NCBI GenBank assembly: GCA_023101725.1
Contig: JALJCO010001162.1
Span: 186,001 to 250,000, forward strand
DNA length: 64,000 nucleotides
Direction: 5' to 3'
Source of the DNA: Atherinomorus stipes
Lineage: Eukaryota; Chordata; Actinopteri; Atheriniformes; Atherinidae
Shown here: in pieces, positions 35,226-47,100 of the stretch
Position numbering within the stretch: the stretch's first letter is position 1
Layout: each line of letters starts with the position of its first letter
Notes under the pieces: generated by a model
What the model was told of the DNA's origin: nothing
Seen by the model: only the letters and a program-made list of their open reading frames with translations
The model's database searches: none
Translations under genes and position numbers: made by a program

Positions 35226-35830
35226 AGTTGTACTTCCGTGGTCATTTCATTAATATTTCTGTGTTCTCCATTATTATTGAATGCATTCTGCATCGTTTCT
35301 GTTTAAAAAAACCTTCTGGTTGCTTAGTATCCAGCTGTATTTGTATACTAGAAGAGAGGCTTGTGGTCCAACGGCAGGCTTTTCCGGGTCCTTCTCATGA
35401 ATTTCCGTCTGATTGGCTGCCTCCCGTCAGTGTATGAAGGAAGCTCCGCCCTCCGCTCTTCTTTCGCTACAGACAGGAAATAGAGCCGACAAACAAGTTT
35501 GTTCCGCCATGCTAACAAACAGTTAGCTAATTAGCTTCTCAACTCCGAAGCTACAGTCATGCCGTCTTTACTTCTAGTGTATAGTGGAGGGTTACCTGCC
35601 TTCCAATGGACAGATAGAAACCCCACGTGGGATACGCTATTTGCAATGTTACGTAGAAGTGCAAGGCTGTTCCCGATTCGCTCTTCTCTTCGTATTGTTT
35701 CTGTGATGAGGAAGCACAGCCGACTGGGGGGAACGCAACGCTAGCAAGTCAGCATGTGTAAGTAAACAAGGGGAAACCCTCCGTATTTCAGAAGGAGCAA
35801 GTTAAATGGGTTTTCAGTGGAAGGAGGCCT
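35226..35830. mobile_element. TTAA-duplicating MITE inserted in Tc1 relic
   Basis: TTAA copies at 35222-35225 and 35831-35834 flank it. The Tc1 transposase text stops before the first ('gaaggaagggagttt') and resumes at the second ('ttaagtgactttgg'), so the boundaries are fixed by the host element. The termini (AGTTGTACTTCC… and, complemented, AGGCCTCCTTCC…) are only loosely inverted. The interior contains the GC-rich 'tctgattggctgcctcccgt' type sequence and no transposase. Confidence 0.7.
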
Positions 35831-36116
35831 TTAAGTGACTTTGGATGTGGTGGTTGGTGCCAAGACTGGTCTGAGTAGTCCGGAAACTGCTGGTCTACTG
35901 GTCCACTGGTCTACTGGAATTGTCACACACAGCCATCTTAAACACTTAAAGGCGATAGTTGGGAAAAGAGAAAATATCTGATGAGCAGCAGTTGTCTGGA
36001 CTTACATGCGATGTTGATGTAAGAGGTCAGAGGAGAATGGGCAGACTGGTTGGAGACGATAGAAAGGTAACAGTTAACTCAAATAACCACTGGTTACAAC
36101 CCAAGTGTGCATAATA

Positions 36117-36850
36117 CACAGTAAAATCAGCAGAATTCGAGTAACACTTAAAGTGTCAATTTAAACACTAAGCCAGGTTACATATGGTCCTGCCCTGTAC
36201 AGTGTTAAAGTTACACTGGACCTTGTGTTGAATTTCTAGTGTTAATTCAACACTGATAAGATTTGATTTTCATTATAGAGTTAAACTTGATCAACACTGT
36301 CATTGTTAATAAGCTTTCACTCATTGAGATAAGCAACACCCTATAGCGTTGATTGAAATGTCATAAAACAAGTGTTTTACACGACTAACTCTTTGACATT
36401 CTCACAAAGCATAATATTTCAGTTAATATTGACTTGGATCCATTCAGTTTAAACCAGGATTTTTTTTTCCTTGATGGCAAAAAGGAATTGTGAAGAGAAG
36501 TATCATCTACCATTTTCAATAACAATGACAGTCAAAAATCTAATTACGCACCAAGGAAACATAAGCTGAGCACACTTACACTTAACTCATGGTGCAAGAT
36601 TGAACAGTGGAGTCACAAAGCATGATGGGCAATATTCAAATTGAAAAGGGCAAAGTCTCCCTGGGTAACTCTGATCAGAGTAATTTTTCTTTGACACTGA
36701 AAATAAAAAAAAACTTGTTTTAACTCTGAAAATGATCACCAGCACTGCTGGTCATCAGAGGGCATTTTACTCTCACTAGTGTTGGAAATACTCTGAATGA
36801 GTTAATGTGATTTAACAATTCAAATTTTACACTGGGGATTTTGTTGTGTA
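36117..36850. mobile_element. MITE-like insertion in Tc1 relic
   Basis: Starts 'cacagtaaaatcagcagaat' and ends 'aattcaaattttacactgg', imperfect inverse termini (CAGTAAAAT / CAGTGTAAAAT). The interior repeats words such as 'agtgttaattcaacact' and 'cacttaaagtgtcaattt', typical of a fish MITE rich in ACACT/AGTGT. It interrupts the Tc1 relic between about 36116 and 36850. No target duplication was identified and the right boundary is approximate. Confidence 0.55.
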
Positions 36851-37110
36851 CCATTTCTGGGTGCACATGTTAAAAGCAGATGGGCTGCAGCAGCAGAAGA
36901 CCACACTGGGTGCCAGTCCTGACTGCTGAGAACAGGAAACTGGTGGTGTAATGATGTGGGAATATTTTTTCTTTGCACACCTGCGCACCATTTAAACACC
37001 ACAGCCTACCAGAGTATACTGTAATTGCTGACCATGTCCATCTTCTGACGGCTACTTCCAGTGGAACAATGCAAAAAGGCTAAAATCATCTCAAACCACA
37101 GAAAGTGAGA

Positions 37111-38190
37111 AAGAGCTGTCTGTCACAGTTTACTGCATCATTTTGAGGTCGTTATGAATGGCCGTTTTAAAAACGTCAAAAGTAACACACTGCATGGAGT
37201 GCATGGATGATGCATCGTATTGGATTTTAAAAACTTTTTAAAAGGAAATTAGAGTTGTTGGTTTTTTTTATTTCTGTGTTTTACTGTAGCTACATAAACA
37301 TAATTATAGCCCAACTGTGCTTATGTACCACAGTTTAAAAGTAATGAACCTGAATCTGATGCTATGGTTTGGGCTTGCAGAATTTCACCTTATCATTAAT
37401 CCAGTTGACTAAAATTAAGATCTTCATCAGTTTTAGCAGCTGGATTTGGAGAAATAAAGCTATATAATAACCCCATAAAAAGGCTAAAATCCACATGCTG
37501 AACTGCTACACCAGCTTTGTTGGCCAGTAAGTGCTGAGCATTTTGTGAGTTACATTAAACCAGCTGTATTAAACTCCTCTTTCTCAGTCATCATAAATAA
37601 TCTTAGTCCTGCTGATGTTCCTTGAACAGATGTGTTATTTTCCCCTTTTAGTTCAAAGCACCATTATGCAGGGTATCTGCTGGTGGACAGTGTGGCCTTA
37701 AACGAGCTGACACGGTCCTTCTGGGAGATAAGTATAGAATATTCTACAGGGAAATTCACCACATTTCTGTTTGTCATGCTGCTAAGGAAAGCTGATGGTT
37801 GCTGTTTCTCTAAACACTTAGCAACACTACACAGACTAATGCTGCTGAATAAGATTAGAAACAGCTCACTCGCCCTCTTTCTCTGCCTCTGACAAAAAGT
37901 GAATAAGCGTGCAAAACTTCCAAATGCCCACACTAATCAGCATTGTGAATTCCCATTTTCCAGCCAACACAGCCCACTGTTGAGAAATGATAATAATCCT
38001 CTGTGCTGGCTTTGCTGAGATGTCTTCATCTTAAGTGCTCTGTAAGCAAAGAAAGCATAAGCAAATGTAGAAATGCAAGGTGTTTATTCAGAGACCTGCT
38101 CAAATGATTTAAATCAGAGGAATGTATAACAACTCCGTCATTCCAGAGAAACACAATCAGGGTTTAGTCCTTTTTAGTTGGTTAATTATC
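37111..38190. other. Non-coding stretch, nothing recognised
   Basis: AT-rich DNA. The frames at 37632-37892 (+) and 37664-37933 (-) are overlapping shadows of each other without domains. Confidence 0.45.
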
Positions 38191-38229
38191 TATCTAAGTA
38201 CCAGAGAACAAACTAGAGCAGATATTGTA

Positions 38230-38600
38230 TATGAGCTCCCATTCTCTGCTTAATTGATCCCTAATTAGCCATTAATTATTTGATTACCTCATTTAGTCTA
38301 CTTGACATTGGTTTGTGTGTCAACCCAGTTAGTGACAAGTTAGCTGTAATTAAATACTATGGAGTCATTTACAGGGAGGAGGGAGCTATAGATATTCATG
38401 AGACTGAATTAATTTGTAATAAAGACCTAAATTACCGTCAGCATTGAGAATATGATCTGTTCTTATGTGACGCTGCTTTTCCCTGCAGTAAAGTCGGCCA
38501 CAGAATGTGTCCATCTGCCTTAAACGGCCACCATGAAGGAGTAATGTGCTACCACATCTCTCATAATTACATCTGTGTGGCCACATAGGGGTGATTTCTG
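38230..38600. promoter_or_regulatory. Possible conserved enhancer downstream of klf7
   Basis: A dense set of homeodomain-type words ('gcttaattgatcc', 'ctaattagccattaattatt') is followed by complex non-repetitive sequence ('gagctatagatattcatgag', 'cagtaaagtcggccacagaa', 'aaacggccaccatgaaggag'). No coding frame is convincing. This composition is typical of vertebrate conserved non-coding elements near transcription-factor genes. Conservation itself was not tested. Confidence 0.35.
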
Positions 38601-39639
38601 TCTTTTTCTAGAAGATGTTTAAGTTTTTTTCACATCTGATATGGAGAAATGAAGTTCAGTGAATGTAAAAGATGACAGCTGTGTCACTGAAGCTCATATG
38701 AAGATTTCGAGCGGAGAGTGCATCATGGGGAAATTTTAAGAGCAATTAAGCGAGAATGAATTCTGTTCAATGGAATTTTCAGGCAGAAGTAAATGATCCC
38801 ACAAATGCACTTAAAATAATTGGGTTTTTAGGAGAGTAATTTTTTTTTTTTTTTTTCAGAATTTTTAGATTTAGTTGAAAACAAATTTTGAATTTCTGAA
38901 AAAGCTGTGTTTAGAAGCACACTGAGATTGGCCCATTTCACCACTGAGGAAGTGTGTATTTGTGTGATTTTATTAATAATTCACTACTTCCTTCACTGTC
39001 AGATATTCAGTTAAAGGTAGAGTCTCCGTTTCTGTTTGTAAACAACAGCATGCAAACTGAGCGCTCCTCCCCTCGGGCTGATGGCCGCATCGTTCTTCAG
39101 CCTATTCAGCCTCAAGCCTCTCCTTCAAAGCTTGGAAGCGGGTAAAAGCCAAACTAATATTAACCCTGGTTTTGCAACACGCACTAGCTTGAAGCACTTA
39201 CCGCGGAGTACTTCCTTTTCTCCACCGCGTTCACCGTTTTCTGTTTTTTTTCTTTATTTTTCCCCGAGAGTTCGAGTGACTGGCGTCTGCTCCAATCATG
39301 AGCTCATTCCCACACAGCGTCATGCCCTTAGCTCTGTCATTGGCTGCCGATATAAACAGAAATCTCCACCCAGAAATGTCCCGACCAGACCATAACAAAG
39401 GAAAAAGCAAATTACAGACAGGGGGAGAGGGATGCGTAACTCACCACCCCACTAGAGTAAAGGTCCAAAGGCGCGGTTTGAGACGGATTTCACTTGCACA
39501 AGTCTAACGTTTATTTTTATGGGGGAAACCTTAAAGTACATTCAATCTAAGACAAAATGTGTTAAAATGACAAGAATCTGTTTCTTCTTCATTAACTTGG
39601 TTACCATAGTGATGAGCCACACTAACACTTCTATGAAAA

Positions 39640-39990
39640 GGTCAGAGATCTAATGTACAATGAGGGGCAAATGTTTAGATGCCCTCCTATTAAAGACGGA
39701 AAAAAATCAGTTGTCTGAAGTAAGTTGAAATTGACAAAAAATAATAACATATGTATATATTTTTTATGAAAATCATGACACTGATTTTGATTTGTGGTTA
39801 AACAAAAATCTTAAAAACAAACAAACAAAAAATAAACAAAGAAGCAAAATGGGGTTCCTGATGTTAAATTTTATTAAGTTTTAAGGCAATCACTGCAATT
39901 AAGTGTTTTCTGTAACGTCCACTCAGACTTCTGCACTTATTGAAAGGCATTTTGGTCCACCTTTTATGAGCAAGGTGATCAAATTTGTCT
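39640..39990. mobile_element. Possible Tc1-type relic
   Basis: 'gaggggcaaatgtttagatg' then 'ccctcctattaaagac', and later 'ccaccttttatgagcaaggt', resemble terminal and antisense transposase words of a fish Tc1 family. Too decayed to bound or translate. Confidence 0.35.
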
Positions 39991-40593
39991 GGGACAGTTT
40001 AAATTTTGTTGTTGTTGATTAAATTAAAAACTATGAATTTTGTAAAAAATAACAAAAAAATAAAATGAAACTCAAAATTCCAAATAATTTTTTATTTTAC
40101 TAAATAGTAATTACATAATTTTATTAATTGATAATTTTTCAGTTTCTTGTTATTTGAATATATAATAATGTGAATTTAGCTTTTTCTTTACTGGGAGGGT
40201 AACTAAGCTTTCACTCCCTGCTGTATCTCAGCTAACATTTGGTGCCCAAATGACAAACTTTTGTAATTCAAGAAATTAAAAAAAAAAAAATTAAAGCAAA
40301 AGAAAACACTACTTCCCTAAACATAAATGATTGAAGATGGCATATTTCGATAAGATGAGAAGGTGACCAAACATTTAAAGTTTGGGTAACGCCTTCTCAC
40401 GTGAAAAATACCTAAATATTTTCCCCATTTAAAATTGTGTCTCTTACAAAAATGATGACCTCATTGCAGCGGTGGATACAGATACCGCTCTGTGAGGTTG
40501 TCCTGCATAATCTGTGATGAAAACAAAATACACCACATGTAAATAAAACAAAACAAACAAAAAACACCACAGAGTCACAACCAGATTCTACCA

Positions 40594-40599
40594 TTTATT
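40594..40599 (-). terminator. Candidate klf7 poly(A) signal
   Basis: AATAAA on the minus strand, with a T/GT-rich stretch 20-90 bases downstream (complement of the aaaacaaaac/caccaca-rich + strand). Other AATAAA words exist on this strand, so the choice is tentative. Confidence 0.3.
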
Positions 40600-41164
40600 A
40601 CACATATTACATTCTTAAATAAAAATGCTCCACTTAACAGTTCTTGCATAGATATCTTACAATACCAATTTAGAAAAGAATTATGAAACAGACCAGTAAC
40701 AAAAATAAATTTTCTTCTTCCTTAATAAAGAACATTACCATACTAACATCATATAATACAAATAATATTTTAAACACTTTGTACAGCAAAACATTGTAAG
40801 CAAAACAATACAACTGAAAATGAAAGAAACTGAACGGAGGTGACAGTGACAGAAGAGAGGAGAGGGAGGGGGATGGAGTGAAGGTTTATGGATCGATGTT
40901 GATATGAATGGTATCAGTTACAGAGCCCCCTGTAAGACAGATGTAAGGGATGGTGTGATGGTGGACACATGAGCCTGTCTTTTTGACTTCATCCCAGAAG
41001 ATATATATTTGTGATCCCTCAACTAATGTTTGACTGTGTACACACACAGGATCGTTTAAAAGGTGCAAAATACCACTTCCATTATTGAAAATGTTGGACT
41101 GGGTACACAGTATGTGGTGTAAGGATTGGCATTAAATTCATTTCTGTTAGAAGATTTTTTTTTT

Positions 41165-41189
41165 TGTGTGTGTGTGTGTGTGTGTGTGT
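41165..41189. repeat. (TG)n microsatellite
   Basis: About twelve TG units within the presumed klf7 3' UTR. Confidence 0.95.
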
Positions 41190-44100
41190 AGGTCTTTTTC
41201 ATTCTTTTTTTAACTTGTCAAAAACAGCCAAAGTTAGAAATGTGATGAAAATAAAGATTATTCTTTCAATATTCATATTTTAAAAAAGCAGCTAAAATCA
41301 CACTTTTCAATACAGTGACAAATACGGAAGCTGAGAGAGGACATTCCATCAGTTGGTTATTCTTTCTATCGGTATTTTAAGATCAGTAGTTAATAATTCA
41401 GTTATATTGAGATACCAAATCTCATTTTGACATATTATTTTCCATTTTCTCAAGATCTAGAAATTGTTCTTTCCTCTAGATTATGACAAACTGTAACTGT
41501 GTTGAACTTTGTTTTCTCAAGATTACAAGACAATAGAGGTGAGCTGGAGAATGAGTTGTTAACATCTAATTTAACTCACAATGGCTGAAATTGGTCAGAA
41601 GCTATAAGAGTAAATTGAGGCATGAATGTGTTATTTTTTTACTTCCTGAAGTTTAACGCCTCAAACACTCTTTGTTTTATCTAATTCTTGAAAATAGTGA
41701 AACCACAATTTTTTTCTGTCAAAATGATTAATAACATTATCTTGAGATAACGATGCTCAAAAAATTTCCAACAATGGCCACTCTTGGCTTCTGTAATAGC
41801 CTCATTGAAAACTCAAATTTAAAACAGTAATGTGAGGTAAAACCCAAAGACTTAAAAAGATCTATTTTATAAGAATTTTGAATATTTCTAAATGGATTCA
41901 CCAATGAAAATGTCCAGCCTTGTTATGATTTGCTGAATAATACAACAAAGACAAACAGAAATGTTTTATGCCAATCCTTCCTTCCACATACAGAGAAGAG
42001 AATAAAGTGACAAAGAAGGAGAAGCACCTACAAAGACTGATAAATGGAGGTTAAACAACCTGTACCGACTGAGAATATTCTGCTGACATGATGAAAAAGT
42101 TATTGCAGTCCTACCGGAGAACTGCTTGGAGCTTCCATGCTGCATAGCTCCTGAGAAAACGTCTCAAAGCAGCTGGATATGTGAGCATGCTGTGCCCCAG
42201 AGGGCTCTGACGGTTGTGGTTTTTGGTGGAGGAGGAGGGGGGGTTAGGTGTGGGTAGAGTGATACAGACACAAGGAGAGGGGTTAAGACGTGTGAATCTC
42301 ATATACTGACACATCAAGCATGAACAAACACAGTAGTTACAGACAGAGTCACTCCGGGATGCCACTGATACCAAGAAAGTTCAACCAAGTCACGGTGTGA
42401 CTGAATGTTTGCAAGGTACAACGTATTTCCCCCAAGGGTAACGGTGATGAAAAAGGCATTTCACCAGAGGGATCAAACAGATATGTCAGTCTAATCTATA
42501 ACAAGTGGACCAGTAGAAAATGGTTCTTGGTGGCAAAGTGCATCCTGGTCGTGTGACAAATGTTAAGTGGATATTTGACAGAGTGCTCAAACAGACTATG
42601 CTAGCAGTGCGCGCACATGAAGAGTGCAATAGCTAAGTATGATCATGTAGTGCAATGGTTGCAAGAACTAAAGCAGATCTATGGAAATGTCTGAGACGGT
42701 GTTGTCGTCACATACGCTTAATTTCACACAGAGCTGTCTGCATGTAAGATCTCACGCTATTTACAAAAGCTGCCAGAAGTGACAATCTCTCTTCAGGATG
42801 ATATGATGAAATGCTAAGGAAAGTGAAGCCTTGTCACTCAGAGGAAACGACTGTCTGGGGCCACGGAGGATGACTAGAGGATGTTTTCGCTCTTGGTTTG
42901 AAGGTCTGAGAGTGAGCATGAGTGCTTCTTTTGATTACCTTCTTTGCGGTTTTGATTATAGTCTCACCGTGATTTAAAGTACTGCTCACATGCAGGTTGC
43001 ATCTTTCCATGTCGCAATCAACGGTCAACCATAAGTTTCCCAATGCTAATCTCCTTCAAGTCAAAGTGAAGCAACACATGGCACAATTGAAATTTGGGTT
43101 AAATTAGTCACCAATGTGCAATATGTTTGTATATCTTTGGGTAAAATTATAGCAAATAAAAAAAAGCAAAAACATGTTGACACAAAAAGTAGCAAATTCA
43201 GTTTGGCAGCTTCAACTTGTACATGACTGTTTCAATAATTCTAATTCAACATTATTAGCTAATCACTTGATCTCATGCTAGCCATAAATGTTCTTTCCTA
43301 ATCAATTTAACTGATAGGAATTTACACTAATAATGTTGGCATTGTTAAGTCTTTCGGCCACAACAGTCATGGTCGAGATCAAACACAGCACCAACCATAT
43401 ACATAAGAGACAAGTCCCATACTGAAAAGTAAACACTGCACTGACTTGAGAAAAGTTCCACAAGGGAAGATATGATTTAAAACTGTTGTTTCGTTATGCA
43501 GAAATGAAGTTGCATCTAATGAGGACAGAGAACAATGCAAAGCTCATGTTTATACTGTAGATGGTGCAGACGACCATTTAGTTCATTACATTTGTGCCAA
43601 CATGATTCATCAAACATGCAATTGGTTGGAGGAATTTGTAGCTAGGCTTGGAAATTGCCAAGATAACAAAATCATGCTGGAAAGCACTAAAACTTTGCCA
43701 GTCCATCATGAACTCTAGTTTGTTCTTATGCACCTGAAGCAGAAAGAAACACTAATATTACCAAGTTACGTTTGAAATGTTCCCACATTCAGACTCTCAT
43801 CCCAAATCGAAAACACCTTTGGTGAATTCTTTTCCTCTGAACCCTGTCCATCGATGCATGGGAATGATAAACATGTCAATGTTGGTGATGTTACAATAGA
43901 TTCAACAGTTTAACATTTCCAACGATTTAAGCCCACCTTTGACTTTAAAATGAGATTTGACATTGTGATCTGCAGTATGCTAAGAGGCTAACTTGAACTA
44001 AAGCTACTTCACTCCTGCTTAAGCTGCCAGCGCCACTATACTGGGCACCCTATAAGACCATGAAAACATTATTTTACATTTGTGATCAATGAGTTATGCT

Positions 44101-47100
44101 CCAGCTTACAGTAGACAAGAGACTGAGAATGTTTTACGAGGCATGAAGAGTCAGAGCATGTCTGTAATTAAGATTTAATGGGATGGGCATGCAAAAAGAA
44201 ATAAAAAAAAAAGAACAATCCCTTTCCTTCCACCTTCCATCCATCACTCCTTTTCTGCAACTCTGCTTCTCAGATCTTTCCACTACTTATATCTACTACA
44301 TTCACAGCAGTTAACTTGTAAATATGCAAATCTTTGGACAAAATGTGTAAAATGTGCATTCAGCAGTTCTGCAGCTGATAGTGCATGGACAACTGCTATG
44401 GACAGAAAGGGAGAGGTGGGGTGAGGGTGGAGGGATGAAAGGAAATTAGAATGGCACTTTGACTGTAAATGAAGAGGGAAAGGTTGAGGGACACGGATTA
44501 AATATCTGTTGGGACTTTGCAAATAAATGGTAATTTATTTTATCTATAATCCTTAAGATAGAATGAAATAGTTGATTTAATGATTTGGATATTCATGTGC
44601 ATGAATTATTAGCATTTTCAATACTTTCTTCCTTCAAACTTGAGGCCTTTTTTCATATGCATGACCGTTTCCTGGTACTTCTCTATCTCAGTGTTTCCTT
44701 TTGTTTATATATCAGATTTGTCCACTGGGTGCAGACAGCTGGTTTCAGCCTGAATCTCAGTTATTGTCATTGATGTTTTATTCCTTTTTTTCCCCAGACC
44801 ACTTGGTTTCCCTGTGACCCAGAGCTATCTCATTAGCTCAACTGCAACTAGAAAGCAGGACCCATGAAAGCTAATGCTAATCAGGGCTGTGGGACAGCGG
44901 CTAGCTGGCCTGGAGGATACTGGGAGATGACAGGGGACCTGGAGCAACACTCTGACAGAAAACCTGCACTGACAGGCTGGGACACAGGAAGGGAACCGAG
45001 TGTATATCTTTATCTGAAGTGACTTTGATATCTGCTAGATGTCAGGGGTGGAGGTTTAGTTTTATTTGTCTCATGAAGGCTATTGCAGCTATATAGCTGC
45101 AGGATGTTAGCATTTTGTAACCCCAACACTTGTTGAGGAAATGTTTTCAACAAAGGCTCGTCTTATTTGAGCATACTTAATAGTCACTACAAGTTTTGAC
45201 TTCAAATTGCAGTCATTTTGCAAACAAAGCTGATCTAATAAGACCCGTTTCCCATTTCAATTTGAAGTTAGCATGCATGCTAAAGTTTGTTTTCCTCTGA
45301 AAGATGATAATAATCCCCCCTGGTCTGTCTAATTTATGTCCTTGTGACATTTTCTGAAATTCAATATCCATTATTTTTTCAAATAAGCATAATAAGCTCT
45401 AATGCATTTGTATCATTTTGAACATAATTAATGAGCTTCACGCACCCTCCTGAACATGAACTAATCTGGCAGAGTGTGATTTTAGCTTCAATACAGATCC
45501 AGCAGGGGTCTGAAGGCATATGTTTGCATCTTTTTAATTCGAGCTCTGTGACTTGTGTGAATGCATGAATGAAAAGAGTTAGAAAAATAAATAAATACAA
45601 AGTCAGAATTTTCTAAGAATAAAGAAAAAAAAAATCCAACACCAACTGTATTAAGTTCTCCCCCACATAGATGCACACTAGTTCAGAAGTTACAAATCTG
45701 TTTTGAACAACCGCCTAATGGCTGCTTTCCTCACAGTATGCCTAATGGGGATACACACATACACACATTCACGCCGTTAAAAGCCTCACAAAAGTGCTAC
45801 CATCCCCATTCTGTTTTGATTGTACATCCTGTATAGGAGGGCTTCCTTCTGCATCTCTTGGCATGCCTCAACACTTTGGCATGATTCTGCACCAATCCAC
45901 GCTGAGGAAAACAACCATCAATGCAGCTTTAGTAAAAGAAACCAGCAACAATGAAAGAAAAAATGAAACACTGGATCCTAAACATGAGCTGCTTTGTCAT
46001 ATTTAGCAGAAGGAAAGAGTTGAAGAGCTGCCGCTAGATACACAGGACTGATACGGAGGCGGCGTCCCGCTGATCTTTCCTGACCGGGGAGACTCTGCCC
46101 ATGGCTGAAGGGCAGTTCCATGCTGGAGGTTTTTGGTATCGATTGTTCAAAGCTGCACCATAAACCCCCCCTGGAGGGGAATGTTTTCTCTGTTACACCT
46201 AATGAAAGCTGGCAAGGCCAACTAGCATGATGACTGGGCATGCTGGGATGTGAAATCCCCCACCAGCTTCAGGAACCAGCACCCTCACCCAACTGCACCA
46301 GTCAGCAGCAGTGAGTATTGGACTGTTTGCAAGTGCTACAGGGTATGTAGGTGTTGGTGGGCGGATGGAGCAGCCGTGTGAGCGTTGGTGTTGAAGGCTG
46401 ATTGCAAGACAAGTTTTTTTTTTTTTTTCCAAGTATTGAGTGAAGGAAGAAAGCAGGCGTTGAAGATGTGTGCTTGCCCCAGTTTTCTCTCATCAATCTT
46501 TTCTTTTCCTTTTATTCTGAGTATTAGTGATAACATTCTGGTATCCTATAGAAGCTGTTTTCGATTAACAGTAAAGTTATTAAAGCAGGTGATGCACAAT
46601 TTTTTTTAAATCTTGGTCGCCAAAATTTGCTTTGTTGTCATAAATTAACTCTGTTGCTGCAACCAAAGATCTGTGCACAAGTAGCATTATTACCAGGGCT
46701 AATGTTCAAAAAAGACTAAATTTGACCTCCAATGGCCAGAAAACATCACTTTTGTTAAAAAAAACCAAACAATTCAAAACACTTATAATCAGATATCATG
46801 TTTACTTGTTGTGCATTTTGTTCCTTATAAACATAACTGCATTGAAATATGTAAAATCTTGAATCAAGTTTTCAGCCTGCAGCTTTTTTTGTTGCTTTGT
46901 AGGTGCAATGCTTCACTTTGTGCATTCAAATTTGAACATTTTTTGTTTTCATTCGCAGCAAAATATGGACTTCACTGTTAAGACATACTTGCAAAATTAG
47001 TAAAGTATTTAAGTATTTAATCCATTTGGTGGCTCAAACTGGAGCTCAGAAACAGGGTGAAGCAGGGTAAAAAGAAATTAGAGAGCTTAAAATCCCAATT

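Larger units (their letters stand above)
34951..37110 (+). pseudogene. Tc1-type transposon relic split by two insertions
   Basis: The left end 'cctcagccactttatcaggt' and 'ggcagcaactatgtgcat' match a common fish Tc1 family (…GGCCACTTTATTAGGTACACC). Transposase pieces follow in order: 'catcagaatgaggaag' (35197-35212), then after an insertion 'gtgactttggatgtggtggt' (35835 on), then RGQRRMGRLVGDDRKVTV near 36025-36075, then after a second insertion a frame reading QMGCSSRRPHWVPVLTAENR (about 36880-36940), and 'gctgaccatgtccatcttct' near 37027. It ends around 37110 with no right terminal repeat. Stops and frameshifts abound. Removing 35226-35834 and about 36117-36850 restores collinearity with the family, which dates both as later insertions. 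Confidence 0.8.

Noticed and set aside
39011..39534. Possible TTAA element ('ttaaaggtagagtctccg' to 'gggggaaaccttaaag')
   Set aside because: TTAA occurs at both ends but the terminal sequences are not inverted copies, so I cannot claim a transposon.
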